A stretch of DNA of 49,041 nucleotides from Rhodospirillales bacterium (GTDB lineage Bacteria > Pseudomonadota > Alphaproteobacteria > Rhodospirillales > JASLLZ01), in the NCBI GenBank assembly GCA_030754885.1, contig JASLZL010000036.1, forward strand, positions 1 to 49,041, read 5' to 3'. Shown here piece after piece: positions 8,050 through 16,658 of the stretch (the first letter of the stretch is position 1; the number at the start of each line of letters is the position of its first letter). The translations under genes were made by a program, and so were the position numbers. The notes below the pieces were generated by a model. It ran no database searches, was not told the DNA's origin, and saw nothing but the letters and a program-made list of their open reading frames with translations.

Positions 8050-8450
8050 TGTACGTGCCTCATAAATTGGGCGCCGACGCTCGCTTCCCACCCTCTAAGA
8101 GTCGAAGCGACCGCTTAAGATATTGGTGGGCCACCCCGCCTCTGTCAACAAACGACCCATCCGGCAACCATAAGATAGTAGCAATTTATTAAGAAACACC
8201 GACCATCCTTTAAAGAGATTCGGCGCCGATGGCGGATCACCTCGCCTTGGCGGCGTCGAGGGCAGTGTCAAACCGGGGGTGCGACATGAGCGGCAGCCTT
8301 CTCTTTCAGGATCACGGTCCGTCCCTCTTCGCTTCGGGCGTCTTCGCCTTGGGGCTAGTTGTTGGTTTTTCCTTCGGCATCCTGGCGGTCCTTCTCGCGG
8401 CTTGAATACGGCAACCGATCCTTGGTATGAGCCCGCCACGAGCCTCGTCT
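8050..8450. other. Intergenic region, 401 bp
   Basis: Apart from the candidate small membrane ORF at 8286-8405 on the plus strand, I see no convincing gene. A minus-strand frame across 8095-8493 has a composition (arginine- and proline-rich, no domain) typical of a chance ORF. The AT-richer stretch around 8150-8215 is the most likely place for the promoter of the secreted protein gene. Confidence 0.4.
8286..8405 (+). CDS. Candidate 39-residue single-span membrane protein
   Basis: An ORF shorter than normal gene-calling limits begins at ATG 8286 with GGGGGTG six bases upstream as a possible ribosome binding site. It encodes MSGSLLFQDHGPSLFASGVF and continues with an unbroken hydrophobic run, LGLVVGFSFGILAVLLAA, to the stop at 8403-8405. 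A polar N-terminus plus one membrane helix is typical of real small membrane proteins. It fills the otherwise unexplained gap between two minus-strand genes. No homologue is recalled with certainty. Confidence 0.35.
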   Translation: MSGSLLFQDHGPSLFASGVFALGLVVGFSFGILAVLLAA

Positions 8451-8687
8451 TCAATCGAACCGCACCCGAAGCGGACCCGGCCCGGTTGGCCATGACCCGC
8501 CGTCGAGTGCTTTGCCATCTTCAAAGACCAAATAACCCTTGCGGCCGTAATGGGGCAAGGGACGCATAAGCGCGCTGAGAGCCGCTTTATCGTCCGACAC
8601 CACGACCAGGATCGGGCGGGCATCCAGGCGCATGGCCCATACCCGGGCGGTGCCGCGCCCGGCAAGATTGTCGGGGACCGGCGGCAA
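8451..8687 (-). pseudogene. C-terminal segment of the M1-like peptidase beyond an in-frame TAG
   Basis: Directly after the TAG at 8688-8690 the same reading frame continues for 78 codons to a second stop. It encodes a plausible protein end: a LARPIL-like strand region (RLDARPILVVVSDDKAALSA) and MRPLPHYGRKGYLVFEDGKA, a segment that looks like the natural C-terminus of this peptidase family. The reading frame and composition are conserved-looking rather than random. Either the gene was recently broken by a nonsense mutation or sequencing error, or the codon is read through. It has no ribosome binding site of its own. Confidence 0.55.
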
Positions 8688-10439
8688 CTACTTGGCGGCG
8701 AGAAATGTTCGCACCCTATCGGCGATCCCGATGATCAACAGCGGGTGGGACGACCGGGCGGCGGCATCGGCGGGCGTGAAGGTGGGGGGCGTATCAAGGA
8801 GGCGTTTAGCCAGACCCCGGGCCACTTCCCCCATCGCCTCATCGTCGGGAAGAACAACTGTTACGGCATTGGCATCCAGGGTCACGTCACGCAAGATAGG
8901 TGATGTCTCCTCGGCACCGAGACGCCTAAAAACGTCAAATTCCGGATCCACCGCCAAGGCCAGGGGCCGCCCCCGCGTCATCAGTCGATGCTGCGAAGTC
9001 GGTCCATCTAGCATCACCCGGAACCGTTCCTCCCCAACGCTGGTAGTGACCGCCACCGGGAGCGCGAGCCTATAGACCGGCGCGCCCTGTGAGAGGGTGA
9101 AAGAGACGCCGTGGTGCTCCCCTTCCCGAAAGACGTCGGCATCGGCCAGGCGTAGAGTTGGGGCGCCGGGACGCCTTAGCCACTGTTCGAAGAAACCCGT
9201 CAGGTCGCCGCCGCCGACCTCTTCAAAGACCTGGCGCATCTCCTCCCAGCCGGCGATGCGGAAACGAAAGCGCCGCCAAAACAGTCCAATGCCGTCGGCA
9301 AACGCCTGGGCGCCCAATCGATCGCGCAGCATGTGAAAGAAGAAGGCCACCTTATTGTACCCCACCACCTGGGACGCATCGTGGACCTTGGCGGTGAAGG
9401 CCACTACCGCGTGGTCACGGGCCGTGGGCAGGGCGGCATAGTTACGCAGCCAGCCCAGGCGCATCTCGCGGGCCGCCGCCGGACCGCGATCTTCGGCAAA
9501 GGCGTAATCGGCCATAAAGGTGGTCAGTCCCTCGGCCCAATTTCCGCTGTCGTAGTCGACCCAGATGCCATTGCCCCACCAATTGTGCAGCACTTCATGG
9601 CCGAGCGAGGTGTGGCGAATAAAAGGCAGGCGCAGCACGCGGGTCCCCATATAGGTCAGGCCGGGATACCCCAGTCCCACCGGCAACGGACCGGAGACGG
9701 TGGCGAAGGCGGAATAGGGGTAGGGGCCGATACTCTCCGCATACCGCTCGATGTAACCCGCCGTGGACGAGAGATAATCACCGGACAGCTCGGCGATCTC
9801 TGGGTGGAAGTAGGTTTTAAGCGTGATGCCGCCGGCATCTCGGCTCTCGACCCGGTAGGGACCCACCATCACCACGATGCCCCAGGCCGGAGCCTCGCTG
9901 GCGTAAACCGCCCGCCAACCGTCCGTCGCTGAATTCTCCTCGACCAGACGCCCGGGGACGATGGCACGCTGGGTCGCCGGCACACGGATCTCGACGCGAT
10001 AGGTAAGGGCACCATTGCGGAAGCGGGGAAACCAAGAGACCGAGGCCGGCAGGTAGCTACCGGCGGCACTGGCAAATGCCCGTCTTCCCGCCGCGCCCGG
10101 CTTGGAGGGGTCGAGGAGGGCAATGGTCCCCCCATAGTCCACCATCACGTCGTGCGCACCGGTCAGTCCCAGATCAAAGCTCCAACGCCCTCCCCGGCGC
10201 GATGGAGAAACGTCGCGCCCATCGACGCGAATAGCCGAGACGGTCAAGCTCGGGTCGAGCACGAAGTCCACCCGACCACCGCCCAGGATGCGGACACGGT
10301 CGACGGCGCCAAGCAACCGGGTCTCGGGATCGAGGCTGAGGTGAATATCGTGATGAAGGCCGGTTTCACCCGCCAACACCGAAGGGACGAACGCCGCCCA
10401 GGCGAGGACGGCGGCGCAAAGAATTCCGCCGCGCCTCAT
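8688..10439 (-). CDS. M1-family-like zinc metallopeptidase (aminopeptidase), exported
   Basis: A 583-residue protein up to the TAG, with a signal peptide (MRRGGILCAAVLAWAAFVPS then VLAG). The gluzincin motif H-E-V-L-H lies at residues 281-285 with N-W-W following and the third zinc ligand Glu303 in N-W-A-E-G-L-T-T-F, the M1 arrangement HExxH-x18-E. The exopeptidase GxMEN motif is replaced by a PVGLGYPGLTY-like segment at about 253-263, so N-terminal substrate recognition may differ. The N-terminal ~200 residues are beta-rich as in M1 enzymes. The start ATG overlaps the stop of the ChaN-PDZ gene by four bases (ATGA), so the two are translationally coupled. The reading frame continues for 78 codons past the TAG, so this form is probably shortened. 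Confidence 0.8.
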   Translation of the reverse strand: MRRGGILCAAVLAWAAFVPSVLAGETGLHHDIHLSLDPETRLLGAVDRVRILGGGRVDFVLDPSLTVSAIRVDGRDVSPSRRGGRWSFDLGLTGAHDVMVDYGGTIALLDPSKPGAAGRRAFASAAGSYLPASVSWFPRFRNGALTYRVEIRVPATQRAIVPGRLVEENSATDGWRAVYASEAPAWGIVVMVGPYRVESRDAGGITLKTYFHPEIAELSGDYLSSTAGYIERYAESIGPYPYSAFATVSGPLPVGLGYPGLTYMGTRVLRLPFIRHTSLGHEVLHNWWGNGIWVDYDSGNWAEGLTTFMADYAFAEDRGPAAAREMRLGWLRNYAALPTARDHAVVAFTAKVHDASQVVGYNKVAFFFHMLRDRLGAQAFADGIGLFWRRFRFRIAGWEEMRQVFEEVGGGDLTGFFEQWLRRPGAPTLRLADADVFREGEHHGVSFTLSQGAPVYRLALPVAVTTSVGEERFRVMLDGPTSQHRLMTRGRPLALAVDPEFDVFRRLGAEETSPILRDVTLDANAVTVVLPDDEAMGEVARGLAKRLLDTPPTFTPADAAARSSHPLLIIGIADRVRTFLAAK

Positions 10440-11623
10440 GTCGGGGGCGGAAATTTGGCGATGATTTCCAGGTTTTCACCGTCCCGCTCAACGATCATCG
10501 GCAACCAACTGCCGAAGGCCTGACGACGGACCACCTTGATCACATCCTTTACCTGGCTCATGGGTGTGCCCGCCGCCTCAACAATGCGATCACCCGCCTT
10601 CAACCCCGCTTTTTCAGCAACGCTTTCCGCCACCACCTTGGTGATCTTGACGCTCCCTTCGCCGTCCTCGAGGAAGACGCCGAGAAGCGGTCGAGCCGGA
10701 GCCTTCGGCTCGTCGATCTCGGCAAGGCCGAACACCGCCTCGGCGACAGCGGGACCGTTTTTTGGGGCCAGTTCCTCACACGGGCGATTAGTGTCCCAGG
10801 GCAGCAGAACGGCGGCGTTGGCGATCCCCAGGTCGGCCAGTTGGTGGGGAATACCGTCACCGTACTCAGCGTGTCCCTTACCGACGATGCCGACGACCAA
10901 CGGTGCCTCGGCCGATCCACGGGCCCCGGCGAGGGCCTCGGCCATGGCTCGGTCCCAGGTCAGTTGGGCTTCGACAAAACGGCGGAAGTCGGAGTCATCG
11001 GGTTCCGGCACCTTGACGTCGGAACCCGCGTGGGCGGCAAAGACCCGTCCCAGCCTGCTTAGGTAGCCGGCGCCCGCCGGAGCCGGGTCGCCAATGCCTT
11101 CGCGATCATCGGCGGGAATGGCCGGCCAACCCTCTTGGCGGACGCGCGAGACCAAGGCCTTGTCCACGTTGAGCGCCGCCATGGGGAGCCGATGCATGCG
11201 CGCAAAGTCGAATAGCGGCATGTAAAGCGCTTGGTCATAGCCCCAAACTGTGTCCCATTCGACGGCTTCGAGAAACGCCTCGCGGGTCAAGGCACCGGCG
11301 ACCCAGCGATCCAGGATCGGTTGGACACGCCGGGGAAACATCTCAAAGCCCAGCACCATGTTGGATTCGCGGGCGTGCAGGGCGGCAATGGCGTGCAGCT
11401 GCCAGCGATGGTGCTCGGCACTGGTATGGGACTCAGCCAAAAGGACGACCGGCCGGCGGGCCATGCGGGCGTACAGCGCCTCGTCCGCAATACCGTCTTC
11501 CTTGGCCGGGTCCATCCACATGCCGATAGGCACGCAGGAGCCGACGTCCGGCGGCGGGTTGGCGACGGCCGGTGAAATCCAGCCAGCGGCGAGGCCAGAA
11601 AGGAGAAACAGCGATCTGAGCAT
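10436..11623 (-). CDS. ChaN-family lipoprotein-like protein with C-terminal PDZ domain
   Basis: A 395-residue exported protein: signal peptide MLRSLFLLSGLAAGWISPAV ending in A-N-A type cleavage, then a ChaN/Tiki (haem-binding uptake, COG3016) domain. Diagnostic segments are VVLLAESHTSAEHHRWQLHA, NMVLGFEMFPRRVQPILDRW, and GIVGKGHAEYGDGIPHQL, in which the E-x-H and G-x-G-H motifs match the family active or haem-binding site. Residues ~300-390 look like a PDZ domain (GVFLEDGEGSVKITKVV then KAGLKAGDRIVEAAG). Campylobacter ChaN binds haem; related Tiki proteins are metalloproteases. It overlaps the peptidase gene by four bases, suggesting joint envelope protein quality control or peptide processing, which is an inference. 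Confidence 0.82.
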   Translation of the reverse strand: MLRSLFLLSGLAAGWISPAVANPPPDVGSCVPIGMWMDPAKEDGIADEALYARMARRPVVLLAESHTSAEHHRWQLHAIAALHARESNMVLGFEMFPRRVQPILDRWVAGALTREAFLEAVEWDTVWGYDQALYMPLFDFARMHRLPMAALNVDKALVSRVRQEGWPAIPADDREGIGDPAPAGAGYLSRLGRVFAAHAGSDVKVPEPDDSDFRRFVEAQLTWDRAMAEALAGARGSAEAPLVVGIVGKGHAEYGDGIPHQLADLGIANAAVLLPWDTNRPCEELAPKNGPAVAEAVFGLAEIDEPKAPARPLLGVFLEDGEGSVKITKVVAESVAEKAGLKAGDRIVEAAGTPMSQVKDVIKVVRRQAFGSWLPMIVERDGENLEIIAKFPPPT

Positions 11624-11771
11624 ACGCTCATCGCCCGTTCACATGGTTGGTCCACCAGAATGCCGCAGAATCGTCGGCGAAAGAAGCACCAATGACCGGT
11701 AACGGCCAATTGACAGTCTACGGTGGAGCCGCTACCCACCACCGACCATAGACAAGGTGAAGAAGTAAGCC

Positions 11772-13331
11772 GTGACTTCCAAAGGCATCATCGCCGCCGG
11801 ACACGGTGCCACCGCCGGCGCCGCCCAGGCTATCCTCGACGAAGGAGGGAACGCCTTCGACGCGGCCTTGGCGGCGATGGTGGCGGCCTCGGTCGCCGAA
11901 CCCATATTGACGTCTCTCGGCGGCGGCGGCTTCCTCCTCGCCCACCCGGCCGGAGGAGACCAGGGCGGCAAGACAGTTATTTACGATTTTTTCGCTCAGA
12001 CACCGAAAGAGCGCAAGCAGGAGGCCGATTTCTTCCCAATCACCGCCGACTTCGGCACCGCCCAACAGGAATTCCATATCGGCATGGGCTCGATCGCCAC
12101 TCCGGGAACGGTGAAGGGATTGTTCGCGGTTCATCGCGAACTGGGCTCGATGCCGCTGGCGCGCATTGTTGAGCCCGCCCTGGCACTGGCCCGCGACGGC
12201 CTCGCCGTCAACAGCCTGCAGGCCTACATTTTTTGCGTCGTCGGTGCCATATACACGGCCAATGCCGCCTGCCGGGACGTGTTCGCCAGCCGCCACGATC
12301 CGAAGAAACCCATTGGCGAAGGTGAGATTCTGGTCATGCCCCGGCTAGCCGATACCATCGACGCCCTGGTGCGCGAGGGCGAGGATCTGTTTTATCTGGG
12401 CGAGATCGCGCAGCGAATAGAGGCCGACAGCCACGCCCGGGGCGGTCACCTTACGGCACGCGATCTGGCCGATTATCGAGTCCGGAAGCGGGCTCCCCTG
12501 GACGTGGATTATCGAGACGCCCGCCTCTCGACCAACCCTACGCCATCGGCCGGCGGGATCCTCGTCGCCTTCGCCCTGGAATTACTCCGCGAAGCGAAGA
12601 TCGGGACCCACGCCTTCGGCACCTCCGACCATCTAACCCTTCTGGCTCGCGTCATGGAACTTACGAACAAGGCGCGCGTCGACAGTGAGCTCCATGCGAC
12701 AGACGGTGCCCCAGCCCGACTGCTGCGCCCTGATTTTGTCAAAGCCTACCGCGCCCAGGTCCTGGGACGCCTGGCGGCGAACCGCGGTACCACCCATGTC
12801 AGCATCATTGATGCCCAAGGCAACGCCGCCAGCCTGTCGCTGACCAACGGCGAGGGATCGGCCTACATCGTGCCGGGAACCGGGATCATGCTCAACAACA
12901 TGCTGGGCGAGGAGGACCTCAACCCACAGGGGTTCGACCAATGGCCCGGCGACCAGCGTCTGTGCTCAATGCTGACACCGACTTTGATCGCACGTGCCGA
13001 CGGGCGCCTGGCGGTAATGGGATCGGGGGGATCAAACCGTATCCGCACCGCCATCCTCCAGACTCTTGTCAACACACTTGATTTCGCCATGACCCTTGAG
13101 GACTCGGTATCCCGGCCGCGCATCCATTTCGAGGGCGGGCTGCTCAGCATCGAACCCGGCTTCGACAATTCTTCGACGGAGGCATTGGAGGCCGACTTTC
13201 CCAACATGCAACACTGGCAAGAGCGCAACATGTTCTTTGGCGGCGTTCACGCCGTGGAATTCGATCCCTCCCGAAACCGCTTCTCCGGCGTCGGCGACCC
13301 GCGCCGTGGTGGCGTGGTGGTTGGGGCGTAA
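11772..13331 (+). CDS. ggt: Gamma-glutamyltransferase family protein
   Basis: Belongs to the Ntn-hydrolase gamma-glutamyltransferases, which autocleave before a conserved threonine and transfer or hydrolyse gamma-glutamyl groups of glutathione-like compounds. The nucleophile is Thr340 in G-T-T-H-V-S-I-I-D-A-Q-G-N-A; the family segments GGNAFDAALAAM (25-36), SLGGGGFLL (48-56), GMGSIATPGTVKG (104-116) and NPTPSAGG (255-262) are all present, as is GSGGSNRIRTAI near 419. The start is a GTG at 11772 with a GGTGAAGAAG purine run upstream. At 519 residues it is slightly short, and it has no signal peptide, unlike E. coli Ggt, so it may act in the cytoplasm, as the YwrD-like subgroup does. It is convergent with the glycosyltransferase, three bases apart. 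Confidence 0.92.
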   Translation: MTSKGIIAAGHGATAGAAQAILDEGGNAFDAALAAMVAASVAEPILTSLGGGGFLLAHPAGGDQGGKTVIYDFFAQTPKERKQEADFFPITADFGTAQQEFHIGMGSIATPGTVKGLFAVHRELGSMPLARIVEPALALARDGLAVNSLQAYIFCVVGAIYTANAACRDVFASRHDPKKPIGEGEILVMPRLADTIDALVREGEDLFYLGEIAQRIEADSHARGGHLTARDLADYRVRKRAPLDVDYRDARLSTNPTPSAGGILVAFALELLREAKIGTHAFGTSDHLTLLARVMELTNKARVDSELHATDGAPARLLRPDFVKAYRAQVLGRLAANRGTTHVSIIDAQGNAASLSLTNGEGSAYIVPGTGIMLNNMLGEEDLNPQGFDQWPGDQRLCSMLTPTLIARADGRLAVMGSGGSNRIRTAILQTLVNTLDFAMTLEDSVSRPRIHFEGGLLSIEPGFDNSSTEALEADFPNMQHWQERNMFFGGVHAVEFDPSRNRFSGVGDPRRGGVVVGA

Positions 13332-13334
13332 AGC

Positions 13335-14333
13335 TTACAGACGGGGATGCAGGGGTGTTTTGGGGACGTTTCTGGTATCGAAGTTGAGGAAGGCTACCAG
13401 GAACTGGGTGCCGAGGATGATGGGAAGTGCCGCCAGGATTACCGTGCCGGCGGTAGCGGGAACACCGGAAGTCGTGCTTTCGTACCACTCGAGCGCACCG
13501 AAGACGGCGCCAAACACGACCAGCACCATACCCAGTAGGAGTTCCACCGAAGCGGCGCCGAAATCCCTCAGAAAATAGGAATAGAAAATGCGCTTTACGG
13601 CGTTAAGCCAATGCTTGACGGAGAACTCTAAAATAGCGCGGTGGATCCTGAGACCGCTTTTCTCGGCGCCGTAGCGTGCTTCCATGGGAACGTCGGCGAC
13701 GACGGCACCCAAAAGATTTAGCCGAAACAGCATGTCGGATTCGAAAAAATAGCGGTTGCTGATGCGTTCCATCGGCAACCGCTGAGCGACCTTGGCATGG
13801 ATGGCGGTGAAACCATTCGTTGGATCGAACAGATTCCAATAGCCGCTAGACATCTTTGACAAGAAAGACAGGACCAGGTTGCCGAATATGCGCGTCGCCG
13901 GCATCCCCTTCAAACCATCCAGATCGTGAAAGCGGTTACCCTTGGCGTAGTCGGCTTCCCCTCTGGCGATGGGGGCGATCAGCGCTGGAATCAACTGAGG
14001 ATTCATCTGGCCGTCGCCGTCCAGCTTGACGATGATGTCGGCGCCGGCTTCGATGGCCTCACGGTAACCGCTCAGCGTGGTGCCACCGACCCCCAGGTTG
14101 CGCTCGTGGACAACGACGTTGACCCGGTCGTCCTTGCAATGGTCGCGTACGTGCCGGCCGGTACCGTCGGGGCAAGCATCGTCAATGACGAAGATGTGCC
14201 TAACCTCGGGACCAATGGCGTCGAGAACGGCAAGCACGTGGTCCACCTCGCGATAACACGGCAGGACCGTGGCCAGAACGGGCTGTTTGTCATTATTGGA
14301 ACCGGGTGCGGGCGTTGTCGACGACATGGGCAT
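13335..14333 (-). CDS. Family 2 glycosyltransferase, membrane-anchored (polyprenyl-phosphate type)
   Basis: A 332-residue protein with a GT2/DPM1-like catalytic domain: VLATVLPCYREVDHVLAVLD (19-38), the nucleotide-binding VIDDACPDGT near 50, and the metal-binding IIVKLDGDGQMNP near 100. FFESDMLFRL and KSGLRIHRAILEFSVKHWLN match the dolichyl or undecaprenyl-phosphate sugar transferases. The last ~70 residues hold two membrane segments (SVELLLGMVLVVFGAVFGAL and TVILAALPIILGTQFLVAFL). It probably loads a sugar onto a lipid carrier for cell surface glycans; donor and acceptor are unknown. It is divergent from the Crp/Fnr gene. Confidence 0.85.
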   Translation of the reverse strand: MPMSSTTPAPGSNNDKQPVLATVLPCYREVDHVLAVLDAIGPEVRHIFVIDDACPDGTGRHVRDHCKDDRVNVVVHERNLGVGGTTLSGYREAIEAGADIIVKLDGDGQMNPQLIPALIAPIARGEADYAKGNRFHDLDGLKGMPATRIFGNLVLSFLSKMSSGYWNLFDPTNGFTAIHAKVAQRLPMERISNRYFFESDMLFRLNLLGAVVADVPMEARYGAEKSGLRIHRAILEFSVKHWLNAVKRIFYSYFLRDFGAASVELLLGMVLVVFGAVFGALEWYESTTSGVPATAGTVILAALPIILGTQFLVAFLNFDTRNVPKTPLHPRL

Positions 14334-14508
14334 TTGCGTGGCGGCTCCTTAACGCCCGATGGCCGGGACGGGAAACGGAGAGAGAAAGTAGAGGCCACGG
14401 ACGGGACACGCAAGCACCCACCGGAAAGGTCCCTCGCCAATTCCCTTCTACCCCTGTAAAATCCGGCAGTGCATATGACATTAATACTTACACACGAGGG
14501 AATGCAAA

Positions 14509-15207
14509 GTGCCCGAAACAGGCTCAAGCCGTCTGCAAGGGATCGAGCTACTATCCGACCTTGACGGGAAGGATCTCGACGCTCTGGAAAAATCTTGCCG
14601 CTGGAAGCAGTACGCGGCGAACGAGCAGATTATCGACCGGCAAAGCGACACCCGCGATGTCATTTTCGTCGTACGGGGCAAGGTTCGAATTGTCAACTTT
14701 TCTCTATCGGGCCGCGAAATCACCCTCGACGATTTGAGCGAAGGCAGCTATTTCGGAGAGCTTGCGGCACTTGATGGCGAACTCCGCTCGGCTGGTGTCA
14801 TGGCCCTTACAGACACACTGGTGGCCTCCTTGCCGCCCGATCTTTTCATCAAGACGCTGGGCAAGCATCCCGCCCTGGCTCTCAAAGTGATGATCCATTT
14901 GGCCCATGTCGTCCGTAGAGCGACGGACCGTATTATGGATCTCAGCACTCTTGCCGCGAACAACAGGATCCACGCTGATCTGTTGCGCCAGGCGCGCGCC
15001 AATATGAAGGAACAAAATACAGCAACCATCTCACCCATTCCCGTGCACGGTGACATCGCCAGCCGCGTCAGTACTACCCGTGAGACCGTGGCTCGGGTAA
15101 TGAACGAGCTGGCGCGCCAGGGCATTGTGAAGCGAACAAAGGATTCCCTGGTCCTCTTCGATGTGGACCGCCTGCAGGACATCGTAGAGGAAGTGAGGGG
15201 CGCATGA
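14509..15207 (+). CDS. Crp/Fnr-family transcription regulator
   Basis: A 232-residue regulator: an N-terminal cyclic-nucleotide-binding-like beta barrel (RGKVRIVNFSLSGREITLDD, then EGSYFGELAALDGELRSAGV at about 82-101), a long dimer helix, and a C-terminal winged helix with GDIASRVSTTRETVARVMNE (about 182-201) as recognition region. It lacks the N-terminal cysteine cluster of oxygen-sensing Fnr; the barrel's GELAALDGELRSA segment has the GELAALD-x-x-x-R-S-A form common to cAMP-binding or ligand-free relatives. The start is a GTG with GAGGGAATGCAAA upstream. It precedes divK by 183 bp on the same strand. The effector and targets cannot be told from sequence. Confidence 0.9.
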   Translation: MPETGSSRLQGIELLSDLDGKDLDALEKSCRWKQYAANEQIIDRQSDTRDVIFVVRGKVRIVNFSLSGREITLDDLSEGSYFGELAALDGELRSAGVMALTDTLVASLPPDLFIKTLGKHPALALKVMIHLAHVVRRATDRIMDLSTLAANNRIHADLLRQARANMKEQNTATISPIPVHGDIASRVSTTRETVARVMNELARQGIVKRTKDSLVLFDVDRLQDIVEEVRGA

Positions 15208-15219
15208 TATCCGGGAACT

Positions 15220-15280
15220 AAATGCGAAGTTCGCGGTTCAGAAAATTAGTGTTTGTATATTGGGGTGTGAATTCGCATTT
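15220..15280. repeat. Spaced inverted repeat upstream of divK
   Basis: AAATGCGAA at 15220-15228 is matched by TTCGCATTT at 15272-15280, a perfect 9-bp inverted repeat with a 43-bp AT-rich spacer. It lies between the Crp/Fnr gene and divK, 110-170 bp before the divK start, so it could be a paired binding site for a dimeric regulator. Function inferred from position only. Confidence 0.35.
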
Positions 15281-15390
15281 GTTTCATGGGAGCGGGACCC
15301 AACCCGTTTCCTATACGGACCATCCGAGAAACGAAATCCGTGCACGGACAAGGCGGGTACGAAACCGGTATTGATAAGGGGCTATTGCGA

Positions 15391-15756
15391 ATGTCGAAGA
15401 CGGTCATGATCGTTGAAGACAACGAGCTCAACATGAAACTGTTCAGCGACCTATTGCAAGCCAACGGGTACGACACGGTGCAGGCAAAGGACGGCCGCGA
15501 CGTATTGACGATGGTCCGCGACCATCGGCCAGATCTCATTGTGATGGATATTCAGCTACCAGGGGTCTCCGGCCTCGATATTACGAAGACGATCAAGGCC
15601 GACAATCAATTGAAGGATACACCCGTCGTCGCCGTAACCGCATTCGCCATGAAGGGCGACGAGGAAAAAATTCGCGACGCGGGCTGCGATGCCTATATCT
15701 CGAAACCCATTTCCATCCCCATCTTCATGGAAACAATTACCAAGTTTCTTGCTTGA
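15391..15756 (+). CDS. divK: DivK-type single-domain response regulator
   Basis: A 121-residue stand-alone receiver domain. The acidic pocket is Glu-Asp in [10 protein letters not shown] (residues 5-14), the phosphoacceptor Asp is in [10 protein letters not shown] (about residue 53), and the conserved Thr and Lys are in [13 protein letters not shown] and YISKPIS. The N-E-L-N-M-K-L-F and [11 protein letters not shown] segments match alphaproteobacterial DivK, which controls the PleC/DivJ-CckA-CtrA cell-cycle phosphorelay. The ATG at 15391 is chosen because it starts directly before the first beta strand; the in-frame ATG at 15286 would add 35 residues without domain features. PleD, its usual neighbour in several Alphaproteobacteria, is not present in this window. 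Confidence 0.88.
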   Translation: MSKTVMIVEDNELNMKLFSDLLQANGYDTVQAKDGRDVLTMVRDHRPDLIVMDIQLPGVSGLDITKTIKADNQLKDTPVVAVTAFAMKGDEEKIRDAGCDAYISKPISIPIFMETITKFLA

Positions 15757-15808
15757 AGCGACAAACCCATCCGATCCAAGGCACTAGCCCTGCGTTTCCA
15801 CCTTGCAG

Positions 15809-15830
15809 AAAAACACAACGGCATCGCCGT
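15809..15830 (-). terminator. Candidate intrinsic terminator of sdhCDAB
   Basis: On the minus strand ACGGC-GAT-GCCGT (15830-15818) forms a 5-bp stem with a 3-base loop, followed after four bases by TTTTT (15813-15809). It lies 18 bp downstream of the sdhB stop. The stem is short, so the strength is doubtful. Confidence 0.4.
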
Positions 15831-15847
15831 GCCCTCGCCCCTATCGC

Positions 15848-16630
15848 TTAACGGCGCTCCACCATAAGCTTCTTCAGTTCGCCGATGGCGCGTCCCGGGT
15901 TGAGGTCTTTGGGGCAGGTGTCGGTGCAGTTCATGATGGTGTGGCATCGGAAGAGACGCATCGGATCTTCCAGCTCGTCGAGCCGATCACCGGTAGCCTC
16001 ATCGCGCGAATCCTTGATCCAGCGATAGGCCTGTAGAAGGATCGCCGGTCCCATGTAGCCGCGCTCTCCGTTCCACCAGTAACTGGGACAACTGGTCTGG
16101 CAACTAAAGCAAAGGACGCATTCCCAAAGGCCGTCCAGTTCGCTCCGTTCTACGGGGCTTTGCAGACGCTCGTGGTCGGGCGCCGCCGGTGTGTCGGTCT
16201 TCAGCCACGGCTGGATGGCAGCGTACTGGGCATAGGGTGTCGTTAGGTCCGGCACCAAGTCCTTGATGACCGGTAGATGAGGCAGCGGATAGATCTTTAC
16301 ATCACCCTTGATATCGTCGATGGCCTTGGTGCAGGCGAGCGTGTTGGTACCGTCGATGTTGAAGGCGCAGGACCCGCACACGCCCTCGCGGCACGAACGC
16401 CGGAAAGCAAGGGTCGGGTCGATCTCGTCCTTGATCTTGATCAGCGCGTCGAGGACCATCGGACCGCAATCGTCCATATCAATTTCGAAGGTATCGAGCC
16501 GTGGGTTTTCGCCACCGTCGGGATCGTAACGGTAGACCTTGAACCGCCTAACCCGCTTGACGCCGGCGGGAGCCTTGATCGTCTTTCCCTTGACGACCCG
16601 AGAGGCGGCGGGAAGCATGAACTCAACCAT
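15848..16630 (-). CDS. sdhB: Succinate dehydrogenase iron-sulfur subunit
   Basis: The 260-residue SdhB passes electrons from the flavin of SdhA to ubiquinone in the membrane-bound complex II. Plant-type [2Fe-2S] ligands are Cys80, Cys85, Cys88 and Cys100 ([10 protein letters not shown] then T-L-A-C). The C-terminal half carries the [4Fe-4S] and [3Fe-4S] motifs, [12 protein letters not shown] and [13 protein letters not shown]. The ATG at 16630 gives [12 protein letters not shown]; a frame open to 16693 would overlap sdhA and is not used. It is the last gene of sdhCDAB, 28 bp after sdhA. Confidence 0.97.
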   Translation of the reverse strand: MVEFMLPAASRVVKGKTIKAPAGVKRVRRFKVYRYDPDGGENPRLDTFEIDMDDCGPMVLDALIKIKDEIDPTLAFRRSCREGVCGSCAFNIDGTNTLACTKAIDDIKGDVKIYPLPHLPVIKDLVPDLTTPYAQYAAIQPWLKTDTPAAPDHERLQSPVERSELDGLWECVLCFSCQTSCPSYWWNGERGYMGPAILLQAYRWIKDSRDEATGDRLDELEDPMRLFRCHTIMNCTDTCPKDLNPGRAIGELKKLMVERR

Positions 16631-16658
16631 GGAACGGCATCCTCGTTGAGAGCCCCGG

